A stretch of DNA of 64,000 bases, from NCBI RefSeq assembly GCF_001625215.2, contig NC_030387.2, forward strand, positions 30,341,606 to 30,405,605, read 5' to 3'. Below are positions 12,582 to 23,624 of this stretch, one piece after another. Numbering within the stretch: position 1 is the stretch's first letter; every line of letters begins with the position of its first letter. The DNA is from Daucus carota subsp. sativus. Its lineage: Eukaryota; Streptophyta; Magnoliopsida; Apiales; Apiaceae. Made by a program: the position numbers and the translations under genes. The notes under the pieces were generated by a model. It saw nothing but the letters and a program-made list of their open reading frames with translations. It had not been told where the DNA came from and ran no database searches.

Positions 12582-13370
12582 TGTTATACGCAAAAAATCA
12601 CCATGAAGACCCGGCCCATAAAAGAAGACTATGATGGACTCAAGAGTGGACCAAGCCCAAGCTAGACATGTCAGTCAGAAGAGACCACTTCAAGAAGATT
12701 GGGTGCGCCTTATCTTCAGGGCGCGCCAAGTTGAAGCTTACAGAGAAAGATCGTCATTTGAAGGGCAGAAGGGGACATATTTTACCTAGGGGGACGCCCT
12801 TGGGTGTGTATAGATCCTACTGTTAATTTGTCGAAGACTCTACCTTGTAGTCTGAGGAGTTGCCCTCCTTGGGAGATAGAGAATGAAGATTAGAGGAGGC
12901 CTTGCTCTGTAGTCTGGCGAGTTGTCCTTGTCGGGGAGCTTGTGGAACCTTCTCGAAGATACACCCTGGAAGGCTCTATCTCTGTAGTCTGGCGGGTTGT
13001 CCCTGTCGGGGAGTAGAGAAGCGTCCTTGCATTTGGGGTAAGTCTTGGGTGCTCGAGAGTCTACAAGACCCAAGACTAGGCCTCATCGTATTGGGCCCCT
13101 TTCAGGAGGAAGATAGCAGAAGGGGAAGCCTAATCCTATTAGGTTTAGGTTTCCTAAGGAGAAAAGAACTACGTACTGGCTTGATCCCCTATAAATATAG
13201 GGGTACGTAGGCAAATTAGGGGGACACGAGTTGGGAGCATCTGGAGGCAACTCGAAACCCTAATCTCAGCCACCCCTAAAATTTCATCACCACTGCTCAG
13301 CCACCGTCATAGATCTTGATTCCGGCCATGAACCTCGAATTTTGTTAACTACCAAATTCCTCCGTTAACA
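12582..13370 (+). repeat. 5' LTR of the LARD-like element
   Basis: 789 bp, TGTTA...TAACA. It contains three diverged copies of a TGTAGTCTGGCGAGTTGTCC-type unit (12846, 12908, 12983). A TATA box lies at the centre of a perfect palindrome (13186-13203). Confidence 0.92.
13186..13203 (+). promoter_or_regulatory. Palindromic TATA box of the 5' LTR
   Basis: CCCCTATAAATATAGGGG has 8-bp inverted arms around AA. It lies inside a wider inverted pair, CTACGTAC (13169-13176) and GTACGTAG (13203-13210). It is probably the U3 core promoter. The same site recurs in the 3' LTR at about 17972-17989. Confidence 0.6.
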
Positions 13371-14156
13371 AATTGGCGCTAGAAGGAGGGGCTAGTTTCA
13401 GGATAACCATCTTTGGAGGAAAGATGTGCCAAGTTACGACAATAAAATATATGCACAATCGGAAGGCATGTATAACACGGTGGACAGGTGATGACCGTCG
13501 GATCCAGGAGGGTCGCTTAAGGCAGTGATACTGCATACAGTGGCTACCCAGATGGCGTCGGGACAGTTTGTATGAGCATCTATATACCTGCTTCAAAATC
13601 ATAAGGGTAATCGGAGAACTAGACTCGTTGGAATCATCATCCACGTGATATGTGTGATATAATCTCGCTTATCAAAGAGATAAGTTCTCTCTTTTCATTA
13701 TTAATTTTCTGCCATTGTTTGTGTCATAGATTAATAAGATTTTACTCGATTAATACCTTATAAGACATATACATATATGATATACTTCATATTGAATGCA
13801 TAGAGGACCTTATTTATATTTATACACGGAGATATTTGCGACATATAATCTTATTGTTCATGATGAAGAGACAAGAAAACAGAGGATGATTGCAGACTTG
13901 TTTATTCATATGCAGATGCTAGGACAACCAAATTGTGTTGCGGCAAACTGGGATTAATATAAAGAAAGTGTATCAAAGCTGTTGGATGGAGGCTACATGG
14001 TGAATGGTTATTTAGGTGGCCATTGTCAAATAACCAATAGGTGGGACTAATTCAACTCCGAACTCTCTGCATAATAAAGGAAGGCTAGAAAGGGTGAAAA
14101 TCAGTTCGGTTAATGATGCAAGTCGACGTCCAAGACGTAAAACCAGAGATGAGTCA

Positions 14157-14159
<3 letters not shown>

Positions 14160-14217
<58 letters not shown>
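14160..14217. repeat. (ATT)n microsatellite
   Basis: An uninterrupted trinucleotide tract of about 56 bp inside the LARD-like element. Confidence 0.95.
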
Positions 14218-16884
14218 TATTAAATAATTGCTTGCCCATAATTATAATATGATTTGTGTGATATGGTATCAATTTATATGATTATGACATGACATCTATT
14301 ATATGTTCTTTGCAGCTTAACCTCCTGATTTTATTATAATTTCTTGCATGTGTTAATTATATATTGAAGTGCCAATATGTGATTTTATGCTTATAATATG
14401 TATTTAAGTGTCAACTTAATTGATGTATTCGATCTGTCCATATTTTTTTTAAAAAAAAATTTATGTGACCATGTAGATACATTAGGTAGTTAGACTTTGC
14501 TCTGAGTTATATGTATTACCCGATTCCTGCATAGATGAACTCATGTTAGTGTCATTATTTTTATTATATCCGTGGTAACTGTGTGCCTTGACTTGAATTC
14601 AATGTCATATTTTAATATATTAAAAATTTAGAATGTGCAGATAAGTTGTTAGCAATCGATAGTAAGAGTGTATTTTAGCTCTTAATTTGGTATAGTCGTT
14701 AATTGATATATAGTTGATAAATTGTCTTCCTTACATGATAATATTTCACTGAGAGTTGGGTGATTATGCATTAAAGTGAGTTATTTCATGCATAATAATT
14801 TATCATATATTCTTATAAATTGTGTTTTGGAATTCGAATATATTATATTTTCAAAGAAACTTGAACAGAAAGGTTAGGTAAAAGATGCAGGAGAACCGCG
14901 ATGTTTATTCTTCACGTATAATCGGAGTCGGAGGAAGCAATATAATTATATAAAGCTAGCAGCTTCAGGATCAAATATTGGTCCTAATAAAAGATAAGTT
15001 TTCTAATTTCTATTATTTGGAATCTTCATATTATATATATGTTCGTTTTTATTCCTAAAAGTAAAAAAGAAATTATACCATTTTTGAATATATTATATGT
15101 GTTCACGCTCATAATTTTATATTCAAGTAATTATTGTATAGTCCAAGGGAAAAAAAACCTTTTCAGATGAAGTCGAGCCACCATGCCAAGTTGCAAGATA
15201 CACAGGAGTGAGTGTAAAGCAGCACACGGGCATAAAAGATTGAGATAAGTTTACTCAATTCCTATCTTGTATTTGTAACATGCATACAGTTTAACCAAGT
15301 GAAACAGTAAGGGCTATGAGGCAGGCAGGCCAAAAATTTTAGAGACTCAAGAAGCTGGGGTTGTCTAGAAAAAATATGAGTCGAGCAATCATCAAAGTCG
15401 CGATAAGTTTTCATCTCATAATTTAATTCATTTTTTCTACAAATATTATTTAGATCCGAAATTTCCCGAAGATTATTATTTGCGTGTCTTCTAAGTGCAT
15501 ATAATAGACGGAGATATGAACAACAAAAAGTATAAAAAATGGGAGGAAGCCAAAGGTTTCGTGAGATTACAGAAGTTTATGGGCGTCCCTGATATGAGAT
15601 GAGGAAAAGGAAGGAATGATCAAATACATTGCATGAGGCTTGGAACAAGTCAGTTGCGGTTTCGACACTGAAACGATAAGTTCTCTAATACTAGTTTTTA
15701 TATCGCGTAAATAATGGCGCTGTGCATTAATAACATTTTCTCATGCAAATAGATATTGTTTTATAATTAGTACGCTATGAATATGTGTTTAAAAATTTTA
15801 TGTGTATATTTATTTCAAAAAAAAATAAAAATTTATACGTATTCTAGATATTTAAAATTATGATTATATTAAAGTGCATAAGTTATCTTTATAATATTCT
15901 AACATGCATATTATATCAATTTAAGTTCATGCATGGATTTTGTTGTTATTATGTGACATATTATTAATTTATTATGTGCCATATGTTGTGATTAAATTAC
16001 TTTTATACTAAAAAAAATGTACTTGGAGGACTTGCGAATTGTGATACTTCAGGGCAGGTGAAACTAGAAGCATGAAATCTCTTCTAATATGCGCCTCCAA
16101 ATTTAACTCATTAGAGATAAGTTTTCTACCTTTTTCTTTTAATTTATCTACTTTGCAATTTTATATAAATTTATGTCATGCATTATTATGTTATAAATGT
16201 ATTGTTGCTTTATATATTCTACAAATTTATGTAAATTTTTGATGATTAAGATATATCGTGTCTCTGTGTTTAACCCCCAATATTTTATTTATAATAACTT
16301 GCTCTCAGTATAAAAGTGCAGGTTTCCTAACATGAATTGCTTAGAGGTGCTACCTAATATTTAGAATACCAGTGGTTTCAATTGATTGTTTTGCAGGGAA
16401 GAAATTTCTAAATGGACGTGTTTTTAATTCTAATATACTCGTTAGTTGAAAGTTTTGCAGGATGAAAATAATGTGAATGGAGAAGGAATAAGATATTTAC
16501 AAAATGTGTCTTCCCCTAACAAGGCACGTCACGAGGTAAGTACTAAAACTCTTACTATTTTGTATTACAATTTTCTGTATGTGTAAAGTTCTATGCAGGT
16601 TCTCTTGAAAGAGGCGCATCCTCCCCTAACAGGGCGCGTCATAAGGTAAATACTAACCTTATTATTTTGCTAAATATAATTGGGTATATATAATTGTGTA
16701 CAGAGACACGTCCAACACTCCAGTCTTCAAGATTCAGAGTAAATATGTCACAACACATCTTCGCAACACTGTCTTCTCCAACTTGCATCTTCAAGTCAAG
16801 CTCATACTCCGAAACTGGGGGGTGATCATACAAATTAGAAGAAGGATTTGGATAAAAAGGGCGCGCCTCATCCTCATCTTCAGC

Positions 16885-17115
16885 CTCGGCTTCCGCGGCC
16901 TCATCTCTCCTTCATTCTTGGCTTCCGTGGCCTCTCCTTCATCCCTGGCTTCCGCGGCCTCTCCTTCAGCCTCGGCTTCCACGGCCTCATCTTCATCAAC
17001 TCAGTCTTGGCTTTCGCGGCCTCTCATTCAGCCTCGGCTTCCGCGGCCTCATCTTCATCAACTCAGTCTTGGCTTCCGCGGCCTCTCATTCAGCCTCGGC
17101 TTCCGCGGCCTCATT
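16885..17115. repeat. GC-rich minisatellite with CCGCGG core
   Basis: Eight copies of a GGCTTCCGCGGCCTC-type unit have the TTCC..GGCC core at 16891, 16923, 16950, 16977, 17012, 17039, 17073 and 17101. Spacing is 27-35 bp. The array is a sharp GC island in an AT-rich element. Confidence 0.85.
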
Positions 17116-17367
17116 CTCTGCAACCTCGCCATTGTCTCTATCAAGCAAACACTGCCTTCACCTCCGTTAGGCAGAATCATCGTCATCTTCAAACAACTCC
17201 TTCAACATTGGCTTCAGAGGAAATTTCTTCAACATATGGCGCGTCTAGTTAAAGAACGTCAACATCTTCTGCATCAGCAAAGAACAACCAAGATAGGACA
17301 TCTTAGGGGATGAAGAACATCAAGATCTCGTCGACATCTTCAATGCCACCAAGATCTGGGGGGTAGT

Positions 17368-18156
17368 TGTTATACGCAAAAAATCACCATGAAGACCCGG
17401 CCCATAAAAGAAGACTATGATGGACTCAAGAGTGGACCAAGCCCAAGCTAGACATGTCAGTCAGAAGAGACCACTTCAAGAAGATTGGGTGCGCCTTATC
17501 TTCAGGGCGCGCCAAGTTGAAGCTTACAGAGAAAGATCGTCATTTGAAGGGCAGAAGGGGACATATTTTACCTAGGGGGACGCCCTTGGGTGTGTATAGA
17601 TCCTACTGTTAATTTGTCGAAGACTCTACCTTGTAGTCTGAGGAGTTGCCCTCCTTGGGAGATAGAGAATGAAGATTAGAGGAGGCCTTGCTCTGTAGTC
17701 TGGCGAGTTGTCCTTGTCGGGGAGCTTGTGGAACCTTCTCGAAGATACACCCTGGAAGGCTCTATCTCTGTAGTCTGGCGGGTTGTCCCTGTCGGGGAGT
17801 AGAGAAGCGTCCTTGCATTTGGGGTAAGTCTTGGGTGCTCGAGAGTCTACAAGACCCAAGACTAGGCCTCATCGTATTGGGCCCCTTTCAGGAGGAAGAT
17901 AGCAGAAGGGGAAGCCTAATCCTATTAGGTTTAGGTTTCCTAAGGAGAAAAGAACTACGTACTGGCTTGATCCCCTATAAATATAGGGGTACGTAGGCAA
18001 ATTAGGGGGACACGAGTTGGGAGCATCTGGAGGCAACTCGAAACCCTAATCTCAGCCACCCCTAAAATTTCATCACCACTGCTCAGCCACCGTCATAGAT
18101 CTTGATTCCGGCCATGAACCTCGAATTTTGTTAACTACCAAATTCCTCCGTTAACA
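17368..18156 (+). repeat. 3' LTR of the LARD-like element
   Basis: 789 bp, the same length as the left LTR and the same sequence wherever compared by eye. It ends TAACA, followed by the target duplication ATACC. Confidence 0.92.
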
Positions 18157-19165
18157 ATACCTAAACAATTGATCTCTTCTTCATACAGAACTTGCACATC
18201 CACTGATCCACTCCTGCAGTATAAAAACCATGTTTGAAATCTTACAAACAACAGCGAATGCAGGTTCAATAACACACGGATATCATGTCAGGTTAATTCA
18301 TATTGGCTGATCCATGTTTTGTTTTTGGAGAAGCCAATATTGCTTTCCAGATCCCGGCCTTAATATTAGATTCAACAGTCACATTCCTGCTTCTTTTTTT
18401 AAAAAATCAGCCATTGTGTAATTTAGGATGGTTTCAAACGGTATCACTAAACATAGGCATTGTAAAATAGTACTCCCTCCGTCCCAATTTTTTTGTCTTG
18501 TTTGACTTTTTATGGTCAAATTGACCAAATTTTGACCAAAAATGAGTAATTATTCTTACATGATCTCTTTAAATCGAAAAATACATCTTAAAGTAGAATA
18601 TATGTAGATTTTAGTAATATATTTTTCGTAATTTTTTTATTTATTTAATATATGTAAATTTCAGTCAAATTTTGATCAATTTGACCACAAAAAATGAAAC
18701 AAGACAAAAGAATTGGGACGGAGGAGTAATTACAAAGAGGATAGTAACATCGAGAACATAAAGGGGCGAGCTTTGATGACACATTGAATATGAAAAGCGA
18801 CAGTCGGGTCATATATTGATAACAAATTAAATCACATGCCAAACGAACTTTTGGTGGCTATTATCTAATCGAATTGCCAGCTCCTGGATTTGATCTTCGG
18901 GCAGTCAAGTCGTGGTCCAGAAGGAGAAAAATATCACAGAGTTTGGAACTTGTTTTTGGAGAGAACAACAGGGTTAAATGGACCAAGTGCCCGTTGCTAG
19001 CTTAATGTTCTTGCTTATTTCTTGTCTACCAAGTAAATTCAGACAAGGGGCTTCTATATCCTTGCATGTGTTGTATATACGACCTTGAATGCGATACCTT
19101 GCTCGGCGATTGTGGATGGTGGTGCAAACCGCCAACGTGGTGGACTGGAGTGTCAGAGATATAAA
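18157..19165 (-). pseudogene. ZOG-like glucosyltransferase pseudogene, copy B, with its 3' flank
   Basis: 18157-18840 continues the 3' flank seen at 4700-5200. After a deletion junction near 18840 the minus strand matches the middle of the intact gene. The matching blocks are GAACTTTTGGT (as at 22592), ACAACAGGGTTAAATGGACC (as at 22757) and the CTACCAAGTAAAT block (as at 22817). Close to 19100-19140, GGCGATTGTGGATGG and CGTGGTGGACTGGAGT match the N-terminal part (as at 23328-23370). The PSPG box and much of the coding sequence are deleted and no long frame survives. A Stowaway-like MITE sits in the flank. Confidence 0.8.
18471..18728. mobile_element. Stowaway-like MITE
   Basis: 258 bp. Ends TACTCCCTCCGTCCC and GGGACGGAGGAGTA are inverted matches. 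The subterminal words TTTGACCAAAA and TTGACCACAAAA are also inverted. It is inserted in the 3' flank of ZOG pseudogene copy B. Confidence 0.85.
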
Positions 19166-19279
19166 TGATCAAAGTTTGATTATAGAGAGTTCGAATATAT
19201 ATATCACACCTATTTTGATTCTCTTAACATGATTCGAAGGTTTCTTTCATTCGTTTTACATAATATGAGTGCTATGTAT

Positions 19280-21190
19280 GAAAAGTCAAATATACAAGAT
19301 TATATGTCATCGTGTATAAAAGTCAAAAATGTCACGATACTACCGATAAACAGTCGAAGTCAATTGTTTAATATTATCACAAACAATATTCCTATTTATA
19401 TCTAAATTATATTAATATGATATATACAACTAATTATAACAGTAATTATGTCATTTTAAAATATAATTTAATAAATACAACTAATTATAACAGTAACTAT
19501 GTCATTTTAAATTATTTTTTTTGTCAAAAAACAAATGAATTATGTCATTTTAAATCTTTTAAATACATGGACTTTGAAAAGGACCGATATTCATATGTTA
19601 CTGTACGATCGGTCCATGCATCATTAATGTATGTGTTTGTCCGATGATTGTTAGTGGTGATTTTGCATGTACGAGTGTCTAATATTTTCCGCAACTTGGA
19701 ACAATGGATTTTTGGACCTTCTGCTTCCACGTAACAAAATTGGAGGATATTTTGTTTCATAAAATTAACAAGATTTACATTACACTCTATTCACTTCATT
19801 AATTAATTGTAAAATATAACTTCTTTTGATGACACTGAATAAAATTAAATTGGCTATTCTTTTATTATTTGTTAAATGAGAGAAATATCATTAAAAATAT
19901 TATTTGAATCAACATCTTAATCAAATATGAACAATTGAAACAAATTATTATACTCTCTTGATTCAACAACAATAATTTTGACAGCATAATAATATGTTTC
20001 AAATTGTAAGAAATGTGTAATTTGCTGTCAATTTAATTTTAGACCAATTAAAACAAAATTATTATAATGATATTAAGACAATATCATATCGAAGAAAGTT
20101 AAGTTTCAACATAAAAGCCTTTTACATGAATTCATGCACATATAGATTTATCTGTGTGGTGTGGACTGTGGGTAAAACGTCAAGAAAAGAAATATTTATA
20201 AGAAGTTGAGAACACTGATTTTTAGAACCAAAATCTATCCATGACTTCTACTTCTTTCTCAAACATTTTAATCACTTATAAGTTTTAATTAACTAATTCT
20301 AGTTTACTATTTTATTTTAAATAATACACATTTATTTTAGCTCACAAACGGTTTTGTAGGATGACATTTTCGCACCATCAACAACTTCATTCAGAGAACA
20401 TAATTAAACGATTTTCACCTTTTTCACTGACTTCTTTACCTATTAAGATGACGGAGTCTAAATTAAATGTCCAATTTGTTGTATAATTTATTTATCTTTC
20501 AAAATGCCGCGTTTAGATTACATGCCCTACTCGCAGTGTCCAATTTATGAGAGGCGACCACTCTGTAAGCCGGCAGTCCACTATGCGGTACGTCATCCCC
20601 TTTAAATGGACGTGATCCATCATTCAAATTCATAATAAATCTTAGATAAACAAAGCATAAATTAGAAAAAAGATAATTCAGAACTCGCAAGAATAGTCTA
20701 GTACTTGTGTCTTGTAACTAGGGTGACCATTAGTTAGCCAAAACCGAATTATTTCCTGTTCAATTGAAACCGAAATTAGTAAAAACTAGCTACCGAAAAT
20801 CAAACCGAATTTTTTACGTTTTATAACCGAAACCATAAGCATAGCAGATTAAACTGGGCTTTTGAGTAAGACTCATGTTGACAATTTTCCGTCGTACAAG
20901 TTCTCTACAGCTACTGTACGTTTCTTCTGTGTATGTTGTTAACGCTCTGTGTACATAAATGAAAGGGCCAAGGCCAACTAAAACGTGGTGGTAGACGAAT
21001 CTCAAGTGCTAGTTTATCACCTAACTTCCTTGATAGTTTGATGAGCTTTACTGTAGTAACATGGGTTACATACAGGTGTTATTCTGCGACCTCTATTTAA
21101 TTTTTTTGACTCTTCAATCTTTTTCTCTGTCTCAGGACCATCTTCTTTTCCAACTCTAGTCACTAAACTTATCTTCTTTAATTTCCTTGG
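19280..21190. repeat. Segmental duplication, copy C of the ZOG 3' flank
   Basis: Same order of blocks as 10340-12240, here next to the intact ZOG gene. A short internal tandem repeat (ACTAATTATAACAGTAA.TAT) occurs at 19427 and 19478. No gene is seen. Confidence 0.8.
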
Positions 21191-22082
21191 CTACACACTG
21201 TTACATCTTTTTTTATAGAACGCATATGAGATATCTCTGTTTGAACAAAGTTTATCATCTAATCGAAAGTCATACAAATGCAACTTCAGACGTTTAGACA
21301 ATAAAACTTAAATGAATAAGAAAAGAGTGTCCAGGTTATAAATGATTAGATCATCATTTTTAACAGGGGGTGATATGGTAAAAAGTTTCGAAGTAATTAA
21401 TTGATCGAAAGAATTGACGATGCCCATAATTTGACGAATAAAATGATCATCCTGAAAACCGGACATATACGAAACTTGCCACAATTAAATAATTATTATA
21501 GTTGGTCAAAACAGAAAATTGACAGTAAGAAAAAGTAATAAAATGATCATTCTAACACGAGTATAACATAATCAACTCATTATAATTAATTAATTATGAA
21601 TTTACCATAATCAAATAATTATTATAATTGATCGAAACAAAAAGTTGACGATAATAAAAAAAGTGATCATTTTAATACAAGAATAATATAAATTATCGAA
21701 AAAAAAGAGAAGATAATATACTGGTACAATTTGTTTAGCCATAAAAAACCAAATACTAGCTAGACTCTAGATTGACACTTTCCCATCACCACCGATATAT
21801 CTAACTTGCTGATAAACACCTGTCAACTTTCATTAGTATTTTCTTAGGTAGAAACTAGAAAGTTTCATTAACCAGAACATTAGGTCCCTTCTCCATCAAA
21901 CATAGGACTACACACAAACCAGTTGTCAAGAACACCTTGACATAGTACCTAAACATTTTTATTTTTTTTTAAATCAAAAACAGAAAATATTATTTATAAA
22001 AAGGAGTAGACACGTTTGCATGACACATGCAATGCAAAAGGGTTGAGACAACAAGATAAACATGTAGGCAAAGCATTGAAGT
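21191..22082. other. 3' flank of the intact ZOG gene
   Basis: AT-rich. Repeated short words (AAATAATTATTATA, GTTGAC.ATAA) occur at 21480-21660. It presumably includes the 3' untranslated region. No further gene was recognised. Confidence 0.4.
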
Positions 22083-23471
22083 TTATCTAGAAATGTGAGC
22101 AACAAAAGAATCCAACTCCAAGCAGCTAACTCCCTTATCTGCCACTGACTTTCTGACGTCATCCCCCATCTTGGCTGCTCTCTTTCTTATCTCACTCCCT
22201 TCTTCAGACTCCATCAGCTTTTGAATTGCACTTGCAATTGTTTCTGCACTCACCAAGTCCTTTCTGGAGGCCCAATTCTTCACAGCCAGCCCGATTTTCA
22301 GAAACTTTGTTAACAAAACAGCGTTTCTTGGCTGATCCGAATGCATCGGCCAAGCTAGAATTGGCACTCTCATTGTGATGCTTTCCATGCATGAATTCCA
22401 TCCACAGTGACTCATGAATCCGGCTGTTGAGGAATGTTCTAGAATCTCGAGCTGCGGCGCCCAATCTCTCACGATCATTCCCTTTCCTTTTATCTTTTCT
22501 TCGTACCCTTTTGGCAGCATGCTGAATATTTGTGAAATCTGATCGTTTTCAGCGAAGATATCTCCTTTGTCAGCCTCCCTTAATACCCAAATGAACTTTT
22601 GGTTGCTTTTGTCTAATCCAACAGCAAGCTCGAGAATTTGATTTTCAGTGAGTGAAGTTGTGGACCCGAACGAAACGTATATCACGGAGTCCGGAGCTTG
22701 TTTGTCGAGCCACTCCAGGCATCCGTGACGACTGCGACACTTATTTTGGGACAGAGTGACGACAGGGTTGAAGGGACCGAGAGCCCATTGCTTCATGCCC
22801 TTGCTGATTTCTTGCCTACCAAGTAAATCAAGAAACGGGGCTTCGATAAATCTGCACGTGTTGAATATTCGGCCAGAATCGAATTTTATGCACTTATATT
22901 CGTTGCTAATTAAATTCTTGAATTCGGCCGAGAAGCACCCTTCTAGCGACGGAACATCTTTCAACATATCGACGCTTATCGGAAACGGCCTCTCCATCTC
23001 TTCCCACAAGTGCAAAAAAACCGTAAAAGCCGAAACGCTATGAAAAACATAAGCCTCGGCATTTTTCACCGAACCCACGTCTTGAACAACGGAGCTCATT
23101 AGCGAGTCATGAATCACAACCACCCTTTTGGCGACAGATGAAAGATTTTTCAAAAGTGTCGCGAAAGGCCCGCGGAGATGCTGAGCCGTGTCGAAGCACG
23201 GCTGAAGGTGAGTGAGTGGTGAGCCAGGGTCAGGAGGAGGGGAAGCGAAAGAAGGAACATTAAATTCGTGAAAATAAATACCGGAAATGGACTTAGGGTC
23301 CCAGCCTTGAACGCGAGTCCTGGCTTGGCGGTTGTGGAGGGAAGTGCCGACGTAGTGGACCGGAATATTGTAGGAAGAGATGAGGCGGCTGAGGTGGAGG
23401 AGCTGGTTGAGATGGCCTTGTGCCGGGAAAGGGACCATGATAACAATTAGTTGGGAATGAAAGCTGGACAT
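22083..23471 (-). CDS. Zeatin O-glucosyltransferase-like UDP-glycosyltransferase
   Basis: This is an intronless family 1 glycosyltransferase of 462 aa, the usual ZOG length. ZOG enzymes transfer glucose or xylose from the UDP-sugar to the side-chain hydroxyl of zeatin, storing cytokinin in the cytosol. The N-terminal PFPAQGHLNQ carries the catalytic His (H20), and RLISSYNIPVHYVGT is typical of ZOGs. The PSPG box spans about 337-380 (WAPQ, HCGWNSCMES, WPMHSDQ). The frame is open up to 23585, but a TATA box at 23534-23541 overlaps the in-frame ATG at 23534, so I chose the ATG at 23471 (MSSFHSQLIVI). Two dead copies lie downstream. The exact acceptor substrate is not fixed by sequence; related UGTs use other hydroxyls. 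Confidence 0.85.
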   Translation of the reverse strand: MSSFHSQLIVIMVPFPAQGHLNQLLHLSRLISSYNIPVHYVGTSLHNRQARTRVQGWDPKSISGIYFHEFNVPSFASPPPDPGSPLTHLQPCFDTAQHLRGPFATLLKNLSSVAKRVVVIHDSLMSSVVQDVGSVKNAEAYVFHSVSAFTVFLHLWEEMERPFPISVDMLKDVPSLEGCFSAEFKNLISNEYKCIKFDSGRIFNTCRFIEAPFLDLLGRQEISKGMKQWALGPFNPVVTLSQNKCRSRHGCLEWLDKQAPDSVIYVSFGSTTSLTENQILELAVGLDKSNQKFIWVLREADKGDIFAENDQISQIFSMLPKGYEEKIKGKGMIVRDWAPQLEILEHSSTAGFMSHCGWNSCMESITMRVPILAWPMHSDQPRNAVLLTKFLKIGLAVKNWASRKDLVSAETIASAIQKLMESEEGSEIRKRAAKMGDDVRKSVADKGVSCLELDSFVAHISR

Positions 23472-23533
23472 TTTTAGAGGGAGTGTTGTGGTTAGTTGAG
23501 TACTCTGGGGCGGATACCTATCTGTTTCATGCA

Positions 23534-23541
23534 TATTTATA
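23534..23541 (-). promoter_or_regulatory. TATA box of the ZOG-like gene
   Basis: On the minus strand TATAAATA lies 63 bp upstream of the chosen ATG, predicting a leader of about 30-40 nt. It argues against both upstream in-frame ATGs. Confidence 0.65.
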
Positions 23542-23624
23542 CACTTTAGAGTTTTGACAACGCTGCAAAAACTTTGAATTATCAATATAACTATATAAAA
23601 TATGCCAAATTTATATAATATTAA

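Larger units (their letters stand above)
13371..17367 (+). other. Interior of the LARD-like element
   Basis: No long coding frame is present. Moderately GC-balanced blocks of 60-200 bp alternate with very AT-rich blocks. The boundary is repeatedly marked by GATAAGTT followed by TCT (13678, 14992, 15243, 15402, 15675, 16115) or by GGTAAGTACT and GGTAAATACT (16534, 16644). A diverged direct repeat beginning CCCCTAAC lies at about 16514 and 16623. The 205-aa and 134-aa open frames near 16.7-17.3 kb are low-complexity readings of the minisatellite. Confidence 0.6.
12582..18156. mobile_element. Young non-autonomous LTR retrotransposon (LARD-like)
   Basis: Two 789-bp LTRs (12582-13370 and 17368-18156) read the same wherever I compared them. 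They begin TGTTA and end TAACA. The element is flanked by the 5-bp target duplication ATACC (12577-12581 and 18157-18161). The 3,997-bp interior has no gag, protease, reverse transcriptase or integrase. A primer-binding-like TTGGCGCTAGAAGG follows the left LTR, and a purine run (CTGGGGGG) precedes the right LTR. It must have used proteins from another element. It sits inside the 3' flank of ZOG pseudogene copy B. The + orientation is inferred from this layout. Confidence 0.92.

Noticed and set aside
12840..13210. Open frames of 77 and 102 aa in the LARD-like LTR, seen again at 17626-17996
   Set aside because: They are identical because they lie in the two LTRs. They are readings of LTR promoter repeats, with no protein family features.
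16696..17313. Open frames of 205 and 134 aa (Leu/Ser/Pro rich)
   Set aside because: Low-complexity translations of the CCGCGG minisatellite, open on both strands for that reason.
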